Shown piece by piece: positions 8,241-10,000 of a stretch of 10,000 bases of DNA. The stretch's first letter is position 1. Every line of letters begins with the position of its first letter. The notes beneath the pieces were generated by a model. The model was not told the DNA's origin and made no database searches. It worked only from the letters and a program-made list of their open reading frames with translations. The translations under genes and the position numbers were made by a program. This stretch comes from Eimeria necatrix (lineage: Eukaryota; Apicomplexa; Conoidasida; Eucoccidiorida; Eimeriidae), in NCBI RefSeq assembly GCF_000499385.1, contig NW_013654642.1, forward strand, positions 1 through 10,000, in the 5' to 3' direction.

Positions 8241-8550
8241 GTACTGCTGGTGCTGCTGCTGCTGCTGCCCGCTGCTGCTGCTCTTGTCGCCGACTTCTGC
8301 TGCTGCACCCGGCAGAGACACCGCCCCCGGCAGCGGCTGCTGCGGGGCCCCTCCGTGCCGCGCTGCCGCGCTGCTTGCTGCTGCTGCTGCTGCAGCAGCA
8401 GCAGCAGCAAATCTGTACCCTGCTGCTACTGCTGCATGCGATGAAGGCGTCGCAGGCGTAAAGCTATTTGCATAAGGATTGAACTGGAAGCACTTCTTGC
8501 CGCTGCTGCTGCTGGCCGTGGGGGACCCTCCCTCTGCTGCTGCTGCGGCG

Positions 8551-8587
<37 letters not shown>

Positions 8588-8994
8588 TGCCGTCAGCAGC
8601 GCCAGTTGCTGCCGTGTCCGCCGCTGCAGCTGTTGCTGCTGCTGCACAGACATTCACGCAGGCGTAGCAGCAGCAGCAGCAATCCTCAGAGACACAAAGC
8701 AACAGGACTTTTGCTGCTGCAGCAGCTGCTGCAGCAGCAAAAGTCCTCCCGCTGCAGCAGAAGGAACAGAAAGGCTAGAGAAGCTGAAGCAGCAGCAGCC
8801 GCACCGTCGCCAGCAGATGGAAAGGAGGCCCCCGTCGTTTTGCTGCTGCAGCAAACAGCAGCAGCAGACACGCAGCAGCGCCATCAGCAGCAGCAGATAA
8901 AAAGGATTTTAAAAATAAAATTTGGAGTTAATTAATCCAAAGACAGCTCGGCAACGAACCTGTCTGCAGACTGCTGCGGCCGCGCATCCGCTGC

Positions 8995-9032
<38 letters not shown>

Positions 9033-9518
9033 CCTCGTGCTGCTTGCGATCAGCTGCTCTCCCCGAAGACACAGCCTCTGCTGCTTTCTTCTTTCCCCGA
9101 GCCTAAAAGGAAATAAAATAAATAAAATAAAATAAAAAAATAAATAAGTAAATAAAACCTTAAAAGAACTAAAAGAATAAGGCAACAGGAGGAGATTAAA
9201 AGGATAAAAAGGATCAAAAAGAAAAAAAAAGAAGCAGCAGCAGCAGCAACAGCAGCAGCAACAGCAGCAGCAGCAGCAGCAGCAACATCCGGGAAAATTC
9301 GAAAAAAGAGATTTCACCTGCTGCCCTCTGTCTTCGTTTCTAGTCTGCGGCTCGAAGCTGCAAACAAGGAAGCAGCAGCAGCAGTGAATTGCGAAGCAAA
9401 ATGAGCAAATAAATGAATAAAATGAGAAATAAAAAGACAAATTAATAAATTAATTATTTAATTATGAATAAATAAACAAATAAATGCTTAAATTTCAGAA
9501 AAAACGGCGTTCCTATGC

Positions 9519-9573
<55 letters not shown>

Positions 9574-9625
9574 CCTACCGACTGGAAGCAGCGCCGCCAG
9601 GGGCAGCTGCAGAGCGCATCGGGCT

Positions 9626-9663
<38 letters not shown>

Positions 9664-9726
9664 CTGTGGACGCAGCAAACAGAACAACAAGACAAGCTCC
9701 CTGAGAGGCTGCTTCGGCTGTAACTG

Positions 9727-9764
<38 letters not shown>

Positions 9765-10000
9765 CTGCTGCTGTTTGGCGCTTACCCATATGGACCCGGC
9801 GTTGTTGGTGCTGCTGCTGCCTCTGTTGTTGCTGCTGTTGCTGCTGTTGCGGTTGCTGCTGCTGCTGCTGCTGGCTGCTGTTCGAGGCTTCCGTGTCTCT
9901 GCTGCTGCTGCTGCTGCCATCGTCCTTGGGCAGCCCCTGGGCTTTGCTGTTCGCAGCAGCAGCAGGAGTCCCCCAAGCCGCCGCAGGCTGCGCTTCTGCT
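5412..10000 (-). CDS. Large 12-exon gene, 5' partial: predicted PAM2-containing, Gln/Ala/Pro-rich PABP-binding protein
   Basis: Inferred exons in transcript order: >10000..9786, 9663..9579, 9357..9318, 9102..8960, 8845..8805, 8641..7923, 7795..7549, 7404..7291, 6917..6816, 6747..6653, 6495..6010 and 5810..5412. Every junction is GT-AG and phase-matched, and the in-frame sum is 895 codons including TAG at 5414-5412. The fragment has Gln/Ser/Ala-rich linkers, a basic block (ARGKKKAAEAVSSGRAADRK), a PAM2-like motif at residues 228-237, a (LQQG)n tract, a compact non-repeat region at about 498-600 (PLKADGPEWEPV, EHCYRDILSQGPPAPYCGLP, EERGFDLELLLSAFRRS) and a Pro/Gln-rich C-terminus (PMAYPVMFAAAPQLPPGHPY). 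PAM2 motifs bind the MLLE domain of poly(A)-binding protein (known). PAM2 in a disordered Q/P-rich protein resembles ataxin-2, but any LSm/LsmAD region would lie beyond the right edge, so this stays an inference. Translation or mRNA-stability control in the cytoplasm is likely. Four to five introns carry telomere-like repeats. Confidence 0.68.
6010..6495 (-). CDS. Exon K of the PAM2 gene, Pro/Gln/Ala-rich
   Basis: It reads [55 protein letters not shown], poly-Gln, HPAAHPGNPGKQQRHHQPAA, poly-Gln, LDAAAHD, then PSPSQGPRGAASPHVGG and SHKTSPYKSGLHGNR. It ends in phase 0 at donor CAGG|GTGAGC (6009). The acceptor GAGGCTGCAG ending at 6496 is in phase. A more pyrimidine-rich site (CCCTCCCTCTCAG, exon start 6479) is possible with another phase. 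The low-complexity Pro/Gln/Tyr composition suits a disordered RNA-regulatory tail. Confidence 0.8.
6526..6660 (-). repeat. Telomere-like (TTTAGGG)n array in the J-K intron
   Basis: Nearly perfect CCCTAAA units on the + strand, broken once by CTAAATACAAACC near 6587-6596. They fill almost all of the intron between exons J and K, so the intron sequence on the sense strand is TTTAGGG repeats plus a short acceptor region. Confidence 0.95.
6653..6747 (-). CDS. Exon J of the PAM2 gene, flanked by telomere-repeat introns
   Basis: Acceptor TTTGGTGTGTAG. Two leading bases complete a Trp codon, then it reads SPEGRGQEERGFDLELLLSA, FRRSVCAAWFR. Only this frame is open across the exon, and it is the frame demanded by exon I. 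The 3' end is set at AGG|GTTTAG, where the donor GT belongs to the telomere-like repeat. An alternative donor one unit earlier (TG|GTTTAG) has the wrong phase for the chosen exon K start. Confidence 0.7.
6758..6812 (-). repeat. Telomere-like (TTTAGGG)n array in the I-J intron
   Basis: Seven to eight CCCTAAA units on the + strand. The predicted intron (6815-6748) consists of little else, apart from the donor GTGAGG and the acceptor GGTGTGTAG. Confidence 0.95.
6816..6917 (-). CDS. Exon I of the PAM2 gene, flanked by telomere-repeat introns
   Basis: Acceptor GTTTGTGTGCAG. Two leading bases complete the Gly codon begun in exon H, then it reads EHCYRDILSQGPPAPYCGLP, AVDAAASFAQPFP and leaves one base at donor T|GTGAGG. 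It lies between two TTTAGGG arrays and contains no trinucleotide tract except GCT GCT GCT. Other frames are closed or end at the donor. Confidence 0.75.
6927..6975 (-). repeat. Telomere-like (TTTAGGG)n array next to the acceptor of exon I
   Basis: About seven CCCTAAA units on the + strand, then a degenerate CTCGGTTCTAGACCCTAAGG tail. It sits at the 3' end of the long H-I intron, directly upstream of the acceptor. Confidence 0.95.
7005..7280. other. Body of the H-I intron: CAG/CTG repeats, no gene seen
   Basis: (CTG)n at about 7066-7099 and long (CAG)n with AAG and CGA interruptions at about 7160-7280, on the + strand. Poly-Leu, poly-Gln and poly-Ser frames here have no non-repeat islands that fit the gene. 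The segment GGGCGGTCACCTGCGTGCTG near 7045-7064 is unique sequence but is stopped in most frames. Confidence 0.55.
7291..7404 (-). CDS. Exon H of the PAM2 gene
   Basis: It reads RAAGSRPTPAPGAFLRA, poly-Ala, LELPLKADGPEWEPV and ends one base into a Gly codon at a textbook donor, G|GTGAGT (7290). The acceptor used here is AAGAAGCAG ending at 7405, chosen for phase. The alternative (CTG)nCAG acceptor ending at 7415 would start KEAARAAG in phase 0 and would need a different end for exon G. Confidence 0.7.
7494..7549 (+). repeat. Degenerate telomere-like array in the opposite orientation (G-H intron)
   Basis: GGGTTTAGGG and GGGTTAGGG units are mixed with a duplicated GTTTGGGACTT segment. The orientation is + here, opposite to the arrays at 6526-6975, so on the sense strand of the gene it reads CCCTAAA. 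It follows the exon G candidate donor GTCCCA, which is part of the degenerate repeat. Confidence 0.85.
7549..7795 (-). CDS. Exon G of the PAM2 gene with (LQQG)n tract
   Basis: Acceptor CACTTTTGCTGCTGCTTGCAG. It reads from phase 0 AFAGYPQQQPAAAQHPWRPL, then a (LQQG)n tract from a perfect to near-perfect 12-bp repeat, then [20 protein letters not shown]. The 3' end is uncertain: donors GTGCTT (after AAGCTTT) and GTCCCA (7548) both leave one base and fit exon H. Reading on gives CCCTAA from the telomere-like repeat and a stop. Confidence 0.65.
7640..7735 (-). repeat. 12-bp tandem repeat encoding (LQQG)n
   Basis: Eight units of CCCTGCTGCAGC on the + strand with minor T/C changes. On the sense strand it gives Leu-Gln-Gln-Gly repeats in exon G. 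Each unit contains a PstI-like CTGCAG palindrome. Confidence 0.9.
7923..8641 (-). CDS. Exon F of the PAM2 gene, containing the PAM2-like motif
   Basis: Acceptor TGAATGTCTGTGCAG. Two leading bases are followed by 239 codons: an Ala/Thr-rich lead, poly-Gln, GGSPTASSSSGKKCFQ, the PAM2-like core FNPYANSFTP, TPSSHAAVAAGYRF, poly-Ala, GGAPQQPLPGAVSLPGAAAE, poly-Ala blocks, PMPPPLGVYG, poly-Ala, AYGGPHTSGPLLTDPTEALV, and GAPFA/EGLPLGVPMRA. It ends in phase 0 at donor GTGGGT (7922). If this intron were retained the protein would end at TAA 7893-7895 after VGFRQLRIN. This is the largest block of clearly non-random coding sequence on the - strand. Confidence 0.82.
8454..8483 (-). other. PAM2-like motif (PABP-interacting motif 2) coding segment
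   Basis: Ten codons read F-N-P-Y-A-N-S-F-T-P. The PAM2 consensus is x-x-L-N-P-x-A-x-x-F-x-P; here N-P, A, F and P are kept and the leading Leu is replaced by Phe. The invariant Phe inserts into a pocket of the PABP MLLE domain in known complexes. It is flanked by Ser/Gly- and Pro/Ser-rich linkers, the usual disordered setting. Confidence 0.65.
8704..8747. repeat. Perfect 44-bp palindrome with no spacer
   Basis: Two 22-base arms, each reading AGGACTTTTGCTGC... from the outside inward, meet at AGCAG|CTGCT with no mismatch and no loop. It lies in the predicted E-F intron. It can form a cruciform in DNA or a long hairpin in RNA. Confidence 0.95.
8805..8845 (-). CDS. Exon E (41 nt) of the PAM2 gene; boundaries least certain
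   Basis: After tandem acceptors CAGCAG (exon start 8845 or 8842) the frame reads SKTTGASFPSAGD and stops one base into a codon at G|GTGCGG, which matches the phase of exon F. A second in-phase donor, AAAA|GTCCTG at 8709, would extend it through a hydrophobic and Cys-rich stretch and through the palindrome at 8704-8747. The shorter form is preferred on composition. Confidence 0.45.
8960..9102 (-). CDS. Exon D (143 nt) of the PAM2 gene
   Basis: Acceptor TTATTTCCTTTTAG is among the best in the window. Reading from phase 0 gives ARGKKKAAEAVSSGRAADRK, then poly-Ala and DARPQQSAD, ending two bases into a codon at donor CAG|GTTCGT. Another frame (LGERRKQQRLCLRGEQ... poly-Gln) is open but would need a different phase on both sides. 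Confidence 0.68.
9103..9240. other. AT-rich part of the C-D intron
   Basis: A-rich on the + strand (AAATAAATAAAATAAAAT type), hence T-rich on the sense strand just upstream of the exon D acceptor, where it forms a long pyrimidine-rich tract. A (CAG)n/CAA block follows at about 9236-9288. No gene is seen. Confidence 0.6.
9318..9357 (-). CDS. Exon C (40 nt micro-exon) of the PAM2 gene
   Basis: Acceptor CCTTGTTTGCAG, donor CAG|GTGAAA. One leading base plus 13 codons read FEPQTRNEDRGQQ, a charged non-repeat peptide. Entry phase 2 and exit phase 0 match exons B and D. It is far too short to stand out as an open frame; the support is the pair of splice sites and the phase fit. Confidence 0.6.
9390..9500. 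other. AT-rich part of the B-C intron
   Basis: Short AAAT/AATAAAT repeats on the + strand, in the intron upstream of exon C on the sense strand; (CTG)n follows at 9522-9572 (sense CAG). No coding signal is seen. Confidence 0.6.
9579..9663 (-). CDS. Exon B (85 nt) of the PAM2 gene
   Basis: A strong pyrimidine-rich acceptor (GTTTGCTGCGTCCACAG) precedes it and donor GTAGGA follows it. With two bases completing the split codon it reads EQQQ...QQSPMRSAAAPGGAASS and leaves two bases for the next exon. The other frames of the same DNA read poly-Ala or poly-Ser with no better islands. Confidence 0.68.
9786..10000 (-). CDS. Exon A (5' partial) of the PAM2 gene
   Basis: The frame with codons beginning at 9999 reads EAQPAAAWGTPAAAANSKAQGLPKDDGSS..., then a poly-Gln region and RRVHMG, ending one base into a codon at a near-perfect donor (G|GTAAGC at 9785). 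Two other frames are open here (one Cys/Gly-rich, one Ser/Asn-rich). This frame was chosen because of its non-repeat composition and because its phase fits the next exon. The 5' end lies beyond the window. Confidence 0.68.

Overview
The window looks like nuclear DNA of an Eimeria-type coccidian (apicomplexan). Three things support this. Uninterrupted CAG/CTG trinucleotide arrays occur in almost every segment. Interstitial telomere-like TTTAGGG/CCCTAAA arrays are present. Short AT-rich islands are set in otherwise GC-rich sequence. No bacterial features were seen (no operons, Shine-Dalgarno sites, tRNA or rRNA). The species cannot be fixed from the sequence alone. Most long open frames are an artefact of the trinucleotide repeats, which stay open in several frames on both strands, so gene models were built from GT-AG splice sites, intron phase and non-repeat protein islands.

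Left half, + strand (1 to about 3877, perhaps to about 4253): one spliced gene, partial at its 5' end. The model is exon <1..991, exon 1315..2827 and exon 2976..3877, and the frame is kept across both introns. The predicted fragment is about 1134 residues. It carries two C2H2 zinc-finger-like motifs, an AT-hook (RGRPRKKRK) and long Gly-X-Y (collagen-like) and poly-Ala/Ser/Gln tracts, so it is probably a nuclear DNA-binding protein. A further candidate exon lies at 3969..4253.

Middle (about 4254 to 5411): the interval between two convergent genes. It holds CAG/CTG arrays, a three-unit telomere-like repeat (about 4380-4402), an AT-rich island (about 4549-4640) and two weak candidate + strand exons.

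Right half, - strand (5412 to the right edge): one large gene, partial at its 5' end. Twelve exons can be chained with every intron phase matching, giving 894 codons plus a TAG stop. It contains a PAM2-like motif (FNPYANSFTP), the short peptide that binds the MLLE domain of poly(A)-binding protein, in a Gln/Ala/Pro-rich, probably disordered protein. An ataxin-2-like or other PABP-binding RNA regulator is a reasonable inference, not a proven identity. The telomere-like arrays at 6526-6660, 6758-6812, 6927-6975 and 7494-7549 fall inside introns of this gene. One of its donor sites appears to be supplied by the repeat itself (AGG|GTTTAG).

The two genes converge. Both show the same design: short non-repeat islands joined by homopolymeric tracts that read as Ala, Ser or Gln in the inferred frames, while frames giving poly-Leu or poly-Cys fall in introns or on the antisense strand.
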